Below, one piece after another: positions 29,240-37,580 of a stretch of DNA of 64,000 nucleotides. The notes under the pieces are model-generated. The model was not told where the DNA came from and did no database searches. It saw only the letters and a list, made by a program, of their open reading frames with translations. This DNA is from Caulobacter sp. 73W (GTDB lineage: Bacteria; Pseudomonadota; Alphaproteobacteria; Caulobacterales; Caulobacteraceae): contig NZ_CP158375.1 of the NCBI RefSeq assembly GCF_041021955.1, forward strand, positions 620,001 through 684,000, read 5' to 3'. Positions within the stretch are counted from its first letter, which is position 1. Every line of letters begins with the position of its first letter. The position numbers were made by a program, and so were the translations under genes.

Positions 29240-29925
29240 ACCGCGCGCAGGAACGTCGCCATCATCGCCTCGCGTGGCCGGAAGCCCAGGGCCTCGTACA
29301 GGGCCACGGCCCCCGCGTTGCTGGTGTAGCTGTGAAGGAACGGCGTCTCGCCGCGATCCAGGATGCGTGCGGCGACCAGCCAGGTCAGCATGGCGCCGTG
29401 CCCGTGGCCGCGATGGTCGGGATGGGTGCAGACGCCGCTGACCTCGGTATGGCCGTCCAGGCGCATCCGCTCCCCGGCCATGGCGACCAGGACGCCGTCC
29501 TGCTTCACGCCCCAGAACTCGCCCAGGCGATGGGTCTGGGAAAAGAACGGGCCGGGTTCGGTCAGGACAGCGAGGGCCAGCATCTGGGCCGCGTCGGCGT
29601 CGGTCAGGCGCACGGCGGGTTCGATGGGGCGCGGCGGCGTCGCGCTGGTCAGACGCGCGGCGACCATCTGCACGCATTCGCCCGACTTCTCGACATTCAG
29701 CCCCGGCAGCGGCGGCGTGGCGGCGGCCTGCAGCAGGACGCCCGCCCCGGCCTGGCGGATCACCGCCGTCAGGTCGGCGTGGGCCGTCTCGCTATCGTCG
29801 CGGCAGGCGGCGAACAGGGCGGCCTCGGACGCGAAGCGCACCGCCTGGCCCAGCGGGATGGCGTAGGACGCCTGGCGCCCGTTCAGGGCGTGCCAGGCCG
29901 GCCGGTCGAGGGGATGTTCGCTCAT
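29236..29925 (-). CDS. GNAT family N-acetyltransferase
   Basis: A 229-residue acetyltransferase. The C-terminal half carries the acetyl-CoA pyrophosphate loop VCTHPDHRGHGHGAMLTWL (R/Q-x-x-G-x-G/A) and the FR47-like end PFLHSYTSNAGAVALYEALGFRP. The N-terminal half resembles a degenerate second GNAT domain. I use the ATG at 29925 (MSEHPLDRPAW); the frame extends far upstream but only as antisense of the next gene. Substrate is unknown. It overlaps the end of the convergent exporter gene by four bases. Confidence 0.85.
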   Translation of the reverse strand: MSEHPLDRPAWHALNGRQASYAIPLGQAVRFASEAALFAACRDDSETAHADLTAVIRQAGAGVLLQAAATPPLPGLNVEKSGECVQMVAARLTSATPPRPIEPAVRLTDADAAQMLALAVLTEPGPFFSQTHRLGEFWGVKQDGVLVAMAGERMRLDGHTEVSGVCTHPDHRGHGHGAMLTWLVAARILDRGETPFLHSYTSNAGAVALYEALGFRPREAMMATFLRAV

Positions 29926-30034
29926 AGGGTAAGCCCTATCAGACCCGCCGGGCCCTGCAAGCAAGCTTGACCAGTCGCCACGATCCTGCCGCGAGGCTGG
30001 ACTTTGGTGAGGCGTTACGCCGTCCGGAGTTGGG

Positions 30035-30898
30035 ATGCCCCGTCCCCCCCAAATCCCGTCTCGAGAGCCCCCGTCTCGAGAGACCCCGCCACGCAAGGTC
30101 CGGAAGGGCCGCCTGCCGGCTGCTGTCGTCAGCCTGGTCGGGCATGGGCTGGTGCTGACCGCCCTGTTGTGGAGCCTGCCCGACCCGCCGGACATGACCG
30201 AGCCGCCGTCGGTGCTGGTCGAGATGATCCTGCCCCCGCCGCCGCAGGACCCCGCCGACGCCCCGGCCGGCGGCGGCTCGGCCGGCTCTCCCGCCGCCGA
30301 CGCGCCGATCACTCCCGAACCGCCCAGGCCGGAGACGCCGCCGTCGCCACCCCTGCCGCGCCAGACCACGCGACCCCGCCCGCCGATCCCGGAGGTCGAG
30401 CCCCTGCCCGCCTCGGCCCCCGTCTCGCGGCCGTCGGCCATCGTGCTCGGCCCCGCCGCCCTGGCCGGGGCGAAGACGGCGGGGACCGGGGTCGGCTCGG
30501 GAACGGGGTCAGGCTCCGGCGCGGGAGCCGGGTCGGGCGACGGCTGCAACATGGTGCGGCTGCTGCAGGACGCCCTGCGCCGCAACGCCAAGGTCCGGGC
30601 CGCCGTGGCCAGCGCCCATTCGGGCGTCGGAGGCGGCGGCGGGGACCGCGCCCTGCTGGTGTGGAACGGCGACTGGGTGCGCAACGGGGTCCAGGACGGC
30701 AAGGGCCTGGCCGGCGTGCGGCAGGCCATCGCGCTGGAAGTCGCCTTCGCCCCCGAGCCCTGCCGGCGCGAGCCTGTGCGCGGGCTGGTGCTGATCTCGC
30801 TGAACGACGCGCCGGGGTCGGTGGGGCTGGCGCTCGGCCAATCGTCCTGGCGCTGGTCCGACCTGCTGTTCGCCGAGGGGTCCCGGCGGGGCGGCTAG
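30035..30898 (+). CDS. TonB-like Pro-rich membrane-anchored protein
   Basis: A 287-residue protein with the build of a TonB-type energy transducer: a basic N-terminus, one membrane anchor AAVVSLVGHGLVLTALLWSL (about 28-47), then a long periplasmic region rich in Pro and acidic residues (EPPSVLVEMILPPPPQDPAD, PEPPRPETPPSPPLPRQTTRP) and a Gly/Ser linker GSGTGSGSGAGAGSGDG. The C-terminal 110 residues have CNMVRLLQDALRRNAKVRAAV and paired Cys but lack the clear TonB YP motif, so it may be a TonB/TolA-like relative. Its stop codon overlaps the convergent small gene. Confidence 0.65.
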   Translation: MPRPPQIPSREPPSRETPPRKVRKGRLPAAVVSLVGHGLVLTALLWSLPDPPDMTEPPSVLVEMILPPPPQDPADAPAGGGSAGSPAADAPITPEPPRPETPPSPPLPRQTTRPRPPIPEVEPLPASAPVSRPSAIVLGPAALAGAKTAGTGVGSGTGSGSGAGAGSGDGCNMVRLLQDALRRNAKVRAAVASAHSGVGGGGGDRALLVWNGDWVRNGVQDGKGLAGVRQAIALEVAFAPEPCRREPVRGLVLISLNDAPGSVGLALGQSSWRWSDLLFAEGSRRGG

Positions 30899-31065
30899 GA
30901 CGTCAGGTCGGGGCGCGAGGCCAGGAACGCGGCCTTCTCCTCAGGCGTGAGGACCTTGGCCTTCTTCTGCCGCGACACGCGCGGCGACGGCGGGGCGTAG
31001 GTCCCCGGCGAGACGGCGGGCGCGCCGCCCTTCAGGTCCGAGAGACGTTTGACCGGCGGCTTCAT
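30895..31065 (-). CDS. Small basic hypothetical protein (56 aa)
   Basis: ATG at 31065, stop at 30895-30897, overlapping the stop of the convergent TonB-like gene. The 56 residues start MKPPVKRLSDLKGGAPAVSP and end AKVLTPEEKAAFLASRPDLTS. The Lys/Pro-rich first half and amphipathic second half look protein-like rather than random, and both ends fit tightly between neighbours. No family is recognised. Confidence 0.6.
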   Translation of the reverse strand: MKPPVKRLSDLKGGAPAVSPGTYAPPSPRVSRQKKAKVLTPEEKAAFLASRPDLTS

Positions 31066-31114
31066 GGGCGGCCTCGCTGGGCGGAGCGCCCGCCGTCAGC
31101 GGCGGGCCGGGTGA

Positions 31115-32200
31115 TCATCCGCTGATTCCCGTGACAACCTTCAACGGCGCCGCTGTCGGCGACGCCAGGTGCAGCGGCAGCGTCAGGATCACCCCGAACC
31201 GGCCGTCGCCCGGATTGATGTCCAGGGCCGCCTCGTCGCCGTATTCGGCGGCCAGGCGCTCGGCCACGTTGCGCAGGCCGACGCCCGTGCCGGGTTCCTG
31301 CCAGCGCTGGACGGTGTTGACCACTTCCAGGACCAGGACGTCCGCCTCCACGCGGGCGCTGATCGCGATATAGGCCCCATCGCCGCCCAGCGTATGCTTC
31401 ACCGCGTTCTCGACCAGCGGCTGAAGCAGCAGGGCTGGGACCTGGGCGGTCTCCAGGTCCGGCGGCAGGTCGATGGCGATCTCCAGCTGGTCGGTGAAGC
31501 GGGCCTGCTCGATAGCCAGATAAGTGCGCTGCAATTCGATCTCCCGCGCCAGGGGGATGGCCTGGCGGGGGTCCAGCGTCAGGGTCAGGCGGAAGAAGGC
31601 CGCCAGCCGCAGCAGCATCGCCTCCGCCGCCTGGTTGCGGCGATCCAGCACCAGGGTCGAGACGGCGTTCAGGGTGTTGAACAGGAAGTGCGGATTGATC
31701 TGGTAGCGCAGGGCCAGCAGCTGCGCCTCCTGCGCCAGGCGCTGGGCCTCGGCCAGCTGCCGCTCGCGCGCGATCACGTCGCGATAGAAGCCATAAGCCA
31801 CCAGCCCCGCGCCGTTGAACAGGAACGGAATGACCATCGTGTAGATGCGGGTGAAGTCATACAGCTGGCTCCAGATCACCCGCGGATGGTCGGTCATGTG
31901 CCAGAAGATGAACGCGATGATCGGCAGGTGCAGGACGCCGGCGGCGAAGGCGGTCGCGATCCCCACGATGATCTTGGCCGCCAGACCATAGCGGCGGCCG
32001 GCCGCCTCCATGGCCATGTACATCAGGTAGGTGAGGATGGTGAGCGTGCCGAAGGCCAGGATCTCGGCCGGCAGATGCCACCATTTGGGCGGGACCCCGA
32101 CGCCGATGGCGCGGATGGTGATCAGCAGATCTACCACGGCCACCATGACCAGGATGACGGCCAAGGCGCCCCGGTCGATGATCGGCCGCCTGATCTTCAC
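31115..32200 (-). CDS. LytS-type sensor histidine kinase (His_kinase PF06580 type)
   Basis: About 361 residues from GTG 32200 (KIRRPIIDRGALAVILVMVAV); a start at 32257 would add 19 atypical residues. Four hydrophobic segments in the first 150 residues form the membrane sensor part. The cytosolic kinase has QLLALRYQINPHFLFNTLNAV with the phosphorylatable His, ALLLQPLVENAVKHTL (N box) and GTGVGLRNVAERL (G box). This class phosphorylates LytTR regulators. A membrane-linked LytTR protein lies about 2 kb away at 34220, separated by three minus-strand genes, and is a plausible but unproven partner. Confidence 0.88.
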   Translation of the reverse strand: MKIRRPIIDRGALAVILVMVAVVDLLITIRAIGVGVPPKWWHLPAEILAFGTLTILTYLMYMAMEAAGRRYGLAAKIIVGIATAFAAGVLHLPIIAFIFWHMTDHPRVIWSQLYDFTRIYTMVIPFLFNGAGLVAYGFYRDVIARERQLAEAQRLAQEAQLLALRYQINPHFLFNTLNAVSTLVLDRRNQAAEAMLLRLAAFFRLTLTLDPRQAIPLAREIELQRTYLAIEQARFTDQLEIAIDLPPDLETAQVPALLLQPLVENAVKHTLGGDGAYIAISARVEADVLVLEVVNTVQRWQEPGTGVGLRNVAERLAAEYGDEAALDINPGDGRFGVILTLPLHLASPTAAPLKVVTGISG

Positions 32201-32302
32201 GCCTGATGGTCCCCCGCTTGAGCACGGGACGTTAAAGCAGAGACGGGCCACCTCCAATTCAGGATTGCGGCCCGCCAGCAGATCTCAGCACGATCTGAGT
32301 TA

Positions 32303-32656
32303 TCAGGCCTGAACGAAGGCCTCGAACCCGCCGTAGATCATCCGCTTGCCGTCGAAGGGGGCGTTCTCCATGCCGCCCTTCATCCGCTCGTCGGCCATGA
32401 CCTTGGCGTTCACTTCGTCCCGGTGGGCCCGGTCGCGATAGGTGATGAACGAGAAGATCGTGGTCTCGTCGTCCTTCTGCTGCACGGCGCGCGGGAACGA
32501 TGTCAGTTCGCCATAGGGCACGTCGTCGGCCTTGGCCTCGACATAGGACAGGGCCCCATGCTCCATCCATACGGTGCGGCCGAGCTCGGCCATCTCCCTG
32601 TAGGCGTCCATCTTGTCCTTGGGCACAGCGATCACGAAACCATCGACGTAGGTCAT
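32303..32656 (-). CDS. DUF1428 family protein
   Basis: A 117-residue protein matching DUF1428 over its whole length: MTYVDGFVIAVPKDKMDAYREMAE, WMEHGALSYVEAKADDVPYG, SFPRAVQQKDDETTIFSFITYRDRAHRDEVNAKVM and PFDGKRMIYGGFEAFV. The family has a dimeric ferredoxin-like (ABM) fold and unknown function. It sits between the LytS-type kinase and the lysoplasmalogenase-like gene on the same strand. Confidence 0.92.
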   Translation of the reverse strand: MTYVDGFVIAVPKDKMDAYREMAELGRTVWMEHGALSYVEAKADDVPYGELTSFPRAVQQKDDETTIFSFITYRDRAHRDEVNAKVMADERMKGGMENAPFDGKRMIYGGFEAFVQA

Positions 32657-32734
32657 TGGGCGTCTCCTCTGGTGGGCTTGCGTCCTAAGGACGTTGAAGG
32701 GCGAAGCGATCCGACAGGGGCCTGAGATATTTTC

Positions 32735-33388
32735 TCACGCCGGCTTCGGTCGCCGGGTCACCGCCAAGCAGATCAGGACGTTTGCGGCCAGGTACAGCCC
32801 CCAGACCCCGAACCCGACCCAGGCCTGCCCCTCCAGCGGCCCTTCTCGGGCGAAGATCAGCAGGTCCGAGATCACGAACAGCACCGCGCCCAGTCCCGTC
32901 CCGCCGGCGGCGAACCGGCTGTTCAGGGCCGCCCCCGCCATCAGCGACAAGCCCAGGGCGTAGAGCGCCACGCCGGGCGCGAAGCTGCGGTCGCTGGGCA
33001 GATGCCAGGAGATGAGCACCGTCACCGGCACGATCGCCCAGGCCAGCAGCGCCTTGGGCAGCGGCAGCCCGGCGTGGTTGCGGGCGTACAGCGCCATGGC
33101 CACGATATGCCCCGCCAGGAACGCCAGCGCCCCCCGCGTCAGGCCGAGCATATCCAGCAGCACGTCGCCCAGGGCGTAGAGCGCCAGCATGGCGCAGGCC
33201 AGCCAGCCGTCGCCATCCTCGGCCTTCAGGGCGGCATAGACCGCCAGCAGCGACACCGCCGCCCCCTTCCAGGCCGTGCTGGTCATGGACGGCAACGGCA
33301 TCTGCCACGAGACCATGTAGCTGAGCCCCGCCAGCACGGCGGCCGCCAGAACCAGATTGGGGACTAGCCCCCCGCGCGTCACCGTCAT
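32735..33388 (-). CDS. YhhN/TMEM86 family membrane protein (lysoplasmalogenase-like)
   Basis: A 217-residue integral membrane protein with seven or eight helices and charged residues inside membrane segments, as in the YhhN family: LYALGDVLLDMLGL (about 90-103), FLAGHIVAMALYARNH, WHLPSDRS and AVLFVISDLLIFAREG, the conserved final SD motif. Family members hydrolyse the vinyl-ether bond of lysoplasmalogens in animals; the bacterial substrate is unsettled. It belongs to a minus-strand run of small membrane genes. Confidence 0.85.
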   Translation of the reverse strand: MTVTRGGLVPNLVLAAAVLAGLSYMVSWQMPLPSMTSTAWKGAAVSLLAVYAALKAEDGDGWLACAMLALYALGDVLLDMLGLTRGALAFLAGHIVAMALYARNHAGLPLPKALLAWAIVPVTVLISWHLPSDRSFAPGVALYALGLSLMAGAALNSRFAAGGTGLGAVLFVISDLLIFAREGPLEGQAWVGFGVWGLYLAANVLICLAVTRRPKPA

Positions 33389-33469
33389 CTCCCCCCCGTG
33401 CGGCTTGGCCGCTTGTCTTGGTCGGAGGGGAGGATGCTGCGGATTTGCACGGCGGCCAAGTCGCCCCGA

Positions 33470-34150
33470 TCAGCGGGCCTGCAGGCGTGGCGCGTTCCGC
33501 CGCAGCCACAGCTCCGCCGCGGTCAGATTGGGGACCCAGCACAGGAAGGCGATGGCGCGGTACCAAGGGACGAAGGGCAGGCCCAGGATCATGACCGTCG
33601 GCAGGTAGAGCCGCAGGGTGACGGCGGCCAGGGTCAGGGCCCAGGAGCGGATCATCCAGCGTCGATGCTCTGCGAACCGCCCCTGCATGGCCGCGCGCCA
33701 GCCGAGGATGTTCACGGCGATCCACAGCACCGCCAGGGCGCCGAAGCCCGCCGTGGCGATCGGGCCGGCGGACGATCCCAGCGCCAGGATCAGCCCGGCC
33801 GCGCCCCCGATCAGGCAGCAGACGACATAGGTCCGTCCGATCCACCGGTGCGGACTGTTCCCGCCCCGACGCCAGCCCGGAATGAACTGCGCCGCCCCCA
33901 GGGCCAGCGCGACGACCGAGCCCGCCACATGAACCACCAGCCAGGGAACGCCCAGCGGATTGCCCAGCGCCTGGGCCGGCGTCTGGGGCGGATGCAGCAG
34001 GTAGCGCGCCGAATAGGCGGCGACGCCCAGGCACAGGAGGACAAGCAGCGACCAACCGATCCGGGTGAGCCAGATCAGCGGCGGGGGTGCGGGCGATGCG
34101 ACGGGCGTGCTCAAGCGGAGGTCCTTGCGGGCTGTTTCGCCGAACCTCAT
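33470..34150 (-). CDS. DUF2306 domain membrane protein
   Basis: A 226-residue membrane protein with about six helices: IWLTRIGWSLLVLLCLGVAAYSARYL at 25-50, WLVVHVAGSVVALALGAAQFIP, the family motif HRWIGRTYVVCCLIGGAAGLILAL and FAEHRRWMIRSWALTLAAVTLRLYLP. The repeated His/Arg pair (HRWIGR, EHRRWM) is the DUF2306 hallmark; heme or quinone binding has been suggested for such pairs but is not shown. It is divergent from the LytTR gene across 69 bp. Confidence 0.8.
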   Translation of the reverse strand: MRFGETARKDLRLSTPVASPAPPPLIWLTRIGWSLLVLLCLGVAAYSARYLLHPPQTPAQALGNPLGVPWLVVHVAGSVVALALGAAQFIPGWRRGGNSPHRWIGRTYVVCCLIGGAAGLILALGSSAGPIATAGFGALAVLWIAVNILGWRAAMQGRFAEHRRWMIRSWALTLAAVTLRLYLPTVMILGLPFVPWYRAIAFLCWVPNLTAAELWLRRNAPRLQAR

Positions 34151-34219
34151 TGCCGCCCCGGCGATGGCTCGCTAGGCCTAGCTTCGCGAACGGCGCCATG
34201 GCTGCGCGAACGGGACGGA

Positions 34220-34987
34220 ATGAACAGCAAGGCGACAGGGGCGACCACGGCGCGGCGATGGGTCATTGACCTGGGGATGCTGGCCGCCATCGGCCTGCTG
34301 ATGGGCTTTCTCGGCCCCTTCGGCTCCGACCGGCTGCCGACCGTGCCGCGCTACGTCTACTGGATGTTCTGCATGGTGGGCGGTGGCGTGATCGCCATCC
34401 TCGGCGACGAGGCCTTGGCCCGGCGCCTGGCCGGCGGCTGGCGTCGGGTGATCATCGTGTCGGCGCTGATGACGCCGCCCGTGGCGCTGCTGGTCCTGCT
34501 CACCGAGCACTTCGTCCTCCGCGGCCGCGTGGATCTGTCAGGCTTCCTGCACCTGCTCCGGCAGGTGGCGCCGATACTGCTGGCGGTGATGACCGTCCGC
34601 GCCCTGGCGTGGCGACGGCGGCCGGCGCTGGTCGAGACGCGAACCGTCATCGCCCCTCCCCTGCCCGAGGCCGAGGCGACCTTCCGCAGACGGCTGTCGG
34701 CCAAGCGTCGCGAGGCGCGGCTGATCGCGGTGGAGGCGCACGACCACTATCTGAAGGTCCATACCGACGCCGGCGCGGAGCTGATCACCCTGCGCTTCTC
34801 GGACGCCCTGGACGAACTGGCGGCCGCCCACGGCTGGCGCACGCACCGGTCCTGGTGGGTGGCGGCCGGCGCGGTCGAGGCCGTGCGCTGGCGGCGTGGC
34901 GTCGGCGAAATGCGCCTGGCCGGCGGGCTCGTCGCGCCCGTCAGCCGGACCTATGGACAAGTGCTCAAGGAAGCGGGCTGGTTCTAA
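34220..34987 (+). CDS. Membrane-anchored LytTR-family DNA-binding regulator
   Basis: A 255-residue protein with three or four membrane helices in residues 10-135 (IDLGMLAAIGLLMGFLGPFG, YVYWMFCMVGGGVIAILGDEA, VIIVSALMTPPVALLVLL, VAPILLAVMTVRALAW) and a C-terminal LytTR domain (ARLIAVEAHDHYLKVHTDAG, ITLRFSDALDELAA, WRTHRSWWVA, LAGGLVAPVSRTY). No receiver domain is present, so phosphotransfer from a LytS kinase would need an adaptor, or it senses directly through its membrane part. It is divergent from a membrane-protein gene that it may control. Confidence 0.88.
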   Translation: MNSKATGATTARRWVIDLGMLAAIGLLMGFLGPFGSDRLPTVPRYVYWMFCMVGGGVIAILGDEALARRLAGGWRRVIIVSALMTPPVALLVLLTEHFVLRGRVDLSGFLHLLRQVAPILLAVMTVRALAWRRRPALVETRTVIAPPLPEAEATFRRRLSAKRREARLIAVEAHDHYLKVHTDAGAELITLRFSDALDELAAAHGWRTHRSWWVAAGAVEAVRWRRGVGEMRLAGGLVAPVSRTYGQVLKEAGWF

Positions 34988-35033
34988 GAGCGCGCCGTTT
35001 CGCCCGTCCCCGAAACCCTCTAGAACGCCCGCC

Positions 35034-35807
35034 ATGGCCTGGACCCGACGCTATGACGAAGCCGAACCCCAGCGGGTGAATCGCTGGCTCGCCCAGAGCG
35101 GCGTGTGCTCCCGCCGCGAGGCTGAGGGGCTGATCGCCGACGGGCTGGTGTCGATCGACGGCGAGACGGTGTCCGACGCGGGCCGCAAGATCCTGCCGGG
35201 CCAGACCCTGGTTCTGGCCGACCGCGCCACGGCCAAGCTGGAAAGCGCCCTCACCGTCATGCTGCACAAGCCGGTGGGCGTCGTCTCCGGCACGCCGGAG
35301 GGCGAGCAGATCCCGGCCGTGCGCCTGCTGACCAAGGCCGCCCTGTTCGGCGGGAGCCCGTCGATCCCCGGCTTCAAGAACAAGTTCGCCCCGGTCGGCC
35401 GCCTGGACCAGGACTTGCGCGGCCTGCTGATCCTGTCGGAGGACGGCGTGGTGGCCAAGGCGGTGATCGGCCCGGCCTCGGACCTGGAGAAGGAATACCT
35501 GGTCCGCGTCGCCGGCCTGATCGACGCCCGCAAGCTGGCCATGCTGCGCTGGGGGCTGGAGCTTGACGGCCGCAAGCTGAAGCACGCCAAGGTCGAGGTG
35601 GTCGAGGGCCAGACCCTGCGCTTCATCCTCAAGGAAGGCCGCAACCGCCAGATCCGCCGCATGTGCGATCTGGTGGACCTGCGCGTGGTGGACCTACTGC
35701 GCGTGCGGGTCGGCGACCTGACCCTGGGCGACCTGCCCGAGGGCCGGTGGCGGGTGCTGACCGCCGAGGAACGCACCGCCCTGATCAAGGGCGGCGCGGG
35801 CGCATAG
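35034..35807 (+). CDS. RsuA/RluB/RluF-family rRNA pseudouridine synthase
   Basis: A 257-residue enzyme that isomerises uridine in rRNA. An S4 RNA-binding domain covers about 13-70 (RVNRWLAQSGVCSRREAEGLIADGLVSID). The catalytic domain has VMLHKPVGVVSG, then PVGRLDQDLRGLLILSEDG with catalytic Asp125, KEYLVRVAG and FILKEGRNRQIRRMC, all family signatures. The LDQDLRGLL loop has Arg where Ser/Thr is common, and the Phe/Lys-rich GFKNKFAPVG before it fits the RluF-like branch. Target position (for example 2604 of 23S rRNA) is inference. ATG 35034 gives the family-length N-terminus. Confidence 0.92.
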   Translation: MAWTRRYDEAEPQRVNRWLAQSGVCSRREAEGLIADGLVSIDGETVSDAGRKILPGQTLVLADRATAKLESALTVMLHKPVGVVSGTPEGEQIPAVRLLTKAALFGGSPSIPGFKNKFAPVGRLDQDLRGLLILSEDGVVAKAVIGPASDLEKEYLVRVAGLIDARKLAMLRWGLELDGRKLKHAKVEVVEGQTLRFILKEGRNRQIRRMCDLVDLRVVDLLRVRVGDLTLGDLPEGRWRVLTAEERTALIKGGAGA

Positions 35808-35838
35808 AAAAAGGGCGCGGATCGCTCCGCGCCCTTTG
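35808..35838. terminator. Bidirectional terminator between convergent genes
   Basis: AAAGGGCGCGGA pairs perfectly with TCCGCGCCCTTT (12 bp) around TCGC. The five As before it read as a T run for the minus-strand gene at 35853; on the plus strand TTTG follows. It serves the pseudouridine synthase and the periplasmic-protein gene. Confidence 0.88.
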
Positions 35839-35852
35839 TGATTTCGGCTAGG

Positions 35853-36506
35853 TCAGATGCCTGGGCCGCAGCCCTGGCCGCCGGTGCGGCAGCCGCCGAG
35901 TTCGATCATGCGGCGCTGGAGCTCCTTGGTCTCACGCTCTTCCTCGGCCATGTCCTCGCGGGTCTTGCAGACGCGTTTGCCCATGCGCGAGCCGACCTGT
36001 TCGACCTTCTTGCAGATGATCTCCTGGCCCGACATGTCGGCCAGCAGGATCTTGGGCGGCGCGCCGGACGGCGGCGAGAAGTGCTCGCCCACCGTGACGC
36101 ACTCGTTGAGGTACATGTTGGCTGGCGTGCGGCCGCCGGTCACCGCGCCACGGGCGGCGATGGCCTCGTCAAAGGTCGTGCGCCCCAGGGCAACGTAGGA
36201 GGCCAGGTCCGCGCGGGCCTGATCCGACTTCACGCCTCGATCGACCATGTAGCGCTTCACCGCCTCCAGGTGGAAATAAGAGGCGGCGGCGGCGCTGCGC
36301 TCCGTCGAGCGCGAGCGGGCGCCTTCGAAGGCGGTCAGGCCGTCCATCAGGCCGGCGCAGCGGGCCTGGATCTGCCACAGGGCGAAGCCGTCATAGGGCG
36401 CCAGCGCTTCCGGCCCCTTCTTGTGCTTGTAGACAAGATCGGCGGCCGAAGCCTGGCCGGCCAAGGCGAGTGCAGACAAAGCAGCGATTGCGGCGAGCGC
36501 GCGCAT
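35853..36506 (-). CDS. Hypothetical periplasmic protein, Cys-containing
   Basis: A 217-residue exported protein. Signal peptide MRALAAIAALSALALAGQASA. The mature part is helical with FALWQIQARCAGLMDGLTAFEGARS, YFHLEAVKRYMVDRGVKSDQARADL and MYLNECVTVGEHFSPP; a C-terminal basic helix EDMAEEERETKELQRRMIE ends in GGCRTGGQGCGPGI. Six Cys residues suggest disulphides. I do not recognise the family. The ATG at 36506 is set by the signal peptide. Confidence 0.7.
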   Translation of the reverse strand: MRALAAIAALSALALAGQASAADLVYKHKKGPEALAPYDGFALWQIQARCAGLMDGLTAFEGARSRSTERSAAAASYFHLEAVKRYMVDRGVKSDQARADLASYVALGRTTFDEAIAARGAVTGGRTPANMYLNECVTVGEHFSPPSGAPPKILLADMSGQEIICKKVEQVGSRMGKRVCKTREDMAEEERETKELQRRMIELGGCRTGGQGCGPGI

Positions 36507-36731
36507 GATTGGGTCCCCTCCATGAAACGAGGCCGTCGATGGCCTCAACCGTGGACGCAAGCCCGCGCTCGGCAGCGGGCCCCATCCCGCGCGCGCCGCA
36601 CAACCTCCATCCGAGGGGCATTCCATAACGTTGGTTATCGAATGGCAAGGGCCCAACCAGGCGTTGCAGCGATTAGTCGACGAACAGCGGTCGCTGGCGA
36701 CGCGGCGTCCTATGCCGTGACAGTCAAGGTT

Positions 36732-36760
36732 TTGACGTCATCGTCCGCCATTGGGTAAAG
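36732..36760 (+). promoter_or_regulatory. Candidate promoter of the entericidin gene
   Basis: TTGACG (36732-36737) and GTAAAG (36755-36760) at 17-bp spacing, about 25-30 bases before the predicted ATG at 36791. The -35 is near consensus and the -10 weak, so regulation by an activator or alternative factor is possible. Confidence 0.4.
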
Positions 36761-36790
36761 CTTAGCCATAGCCACAGTGGAGCTTTCCCG

Positions 36791-36931
36791 ATGCGCAAGA
36801 TTCTCGTCCCCGCCGCCCTGCTCGCCGTCCTGCTGACGACGGCCGCCTGCAACACAATCTCGGGCGTGGGCCGCGACGTCACCGCCGCCGGCCGCGCGGT
36901 GACGGGCACCGCCGAAGACGCCAAGCGCTAG
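36791..36931 (+). CDS. Entericidin A/B family lipoprotein
   Basis: A 46-residue lipoprotein. MRKILVPAALLAVLLTTAAC is a short signal with lipobox TAAC, and the mature part NTISGVGRDVTAAGRAVTGT matches the entericidin pattern (CNT-x-x-G-x-G-x-D). In Escherichia coli the entericidin pair acts as a membrane-toxic lipoprotein and its antidote induced on starvation. Here there is one gene, so it may be the antidote type or a general envelope-stress lipoprotein. Its stop overlaps that of the convergent gene at 36928 by two to four bases. Confidence 0.85.
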   Translation: MRKILVPAALLAVLLTTAACNTISGVGRDVTAAGRAVTGTAEDAKR

Positions 36932-37509
36932 TCGTCGGAGATCGGCGGCGCTTCGGAGGAGAACTCCAGACCGAGGCTTCGGTCATGAGCGCCGCCATAC
37001 GGCCCATATCCCATCGGCCCATACAGAGGGCGGACCAGGGGATCGGCCATGCCGGGGCGGTAGCCGTAGCCCGACCAGGCGCGATACAGATTGCGCCCCT
37101 CGCCGCCCGAGACGGTGAGCGTTCCGGTCTCGCCCACGGGCATGGACACCGTGCCCCAGGCGCCGCGAGCGCCGCCCGTTCCGATCATCGCCGTGACCTC
37201 ACCGTGGACCTGGCGGTCGATGCGGGTGCGCGCCGACGGGGTCAGATAACGCGACAGATCCCGGCGAAGCATGGCGTCGGGCGAAGCGTCGTCCACCGCG
37301 GCGGGGGATGAGGCGAGATAGCCGGCGATCTGCTCGGACGTGGTCATCGGCTTGAACACCGGGTCCGCCGTCGGCGCGGCGGCCGGAGCCGAGGCCGGAA
37401 GCTCGGCCGGCCGGGTGGTGATCGGCGCGTCATTGGCCAAGGCGGGGGCGAAGGCCGGCGCCGCGGTGGCCAGGCCCAGAAGGATGGCGACTCCGGTCAG
37501 ACGGCTCAT
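36928..37509 (-). CDS. Hypothetical secreted protein
   Basis: A 193-residue exported protein. MSRLTGVAILLGLATAAPAFA is the signal peptide, from ATG 37509; an in-frame start at 37533 adds eight residues before it. Next comes a Pro/Ala-rich stretch, then FKPMTTSEQIAGYLASSP and LRRDLSRYLTPSARTRIDRQVHGEVTAMIG, and a C-terminal Gly/Tyr-rich tail (YRAWSGYGYRPGMADP, GPMGYGPYGG). No family is recognised. Confidence 0.65.
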   Translation of the reverse strand: MSRLTGVAILLGLATAAPAFAPALANDAPITTRPAELPASAPAAAPTADPVFKPMTTSEQIAGYLASSPAAVDDASPDAMLRRDLSRYLTPSARTRIDRQVHGEVTAMIGTGGARGAWGTVSMPVGETGTLTVSGGEGRNLYRAWSGYGYRPGMADPLVRPLYGPMGYGPYGGAHDRSLGLEFSSEAPPISDD

Positions 37510-37580
37510 GACGACATCCTTCACGCGAAACACGGCCTTAAGCTAGCGCCCCGCCGCGGCGGGAAAAGGGCGCGATTGTT

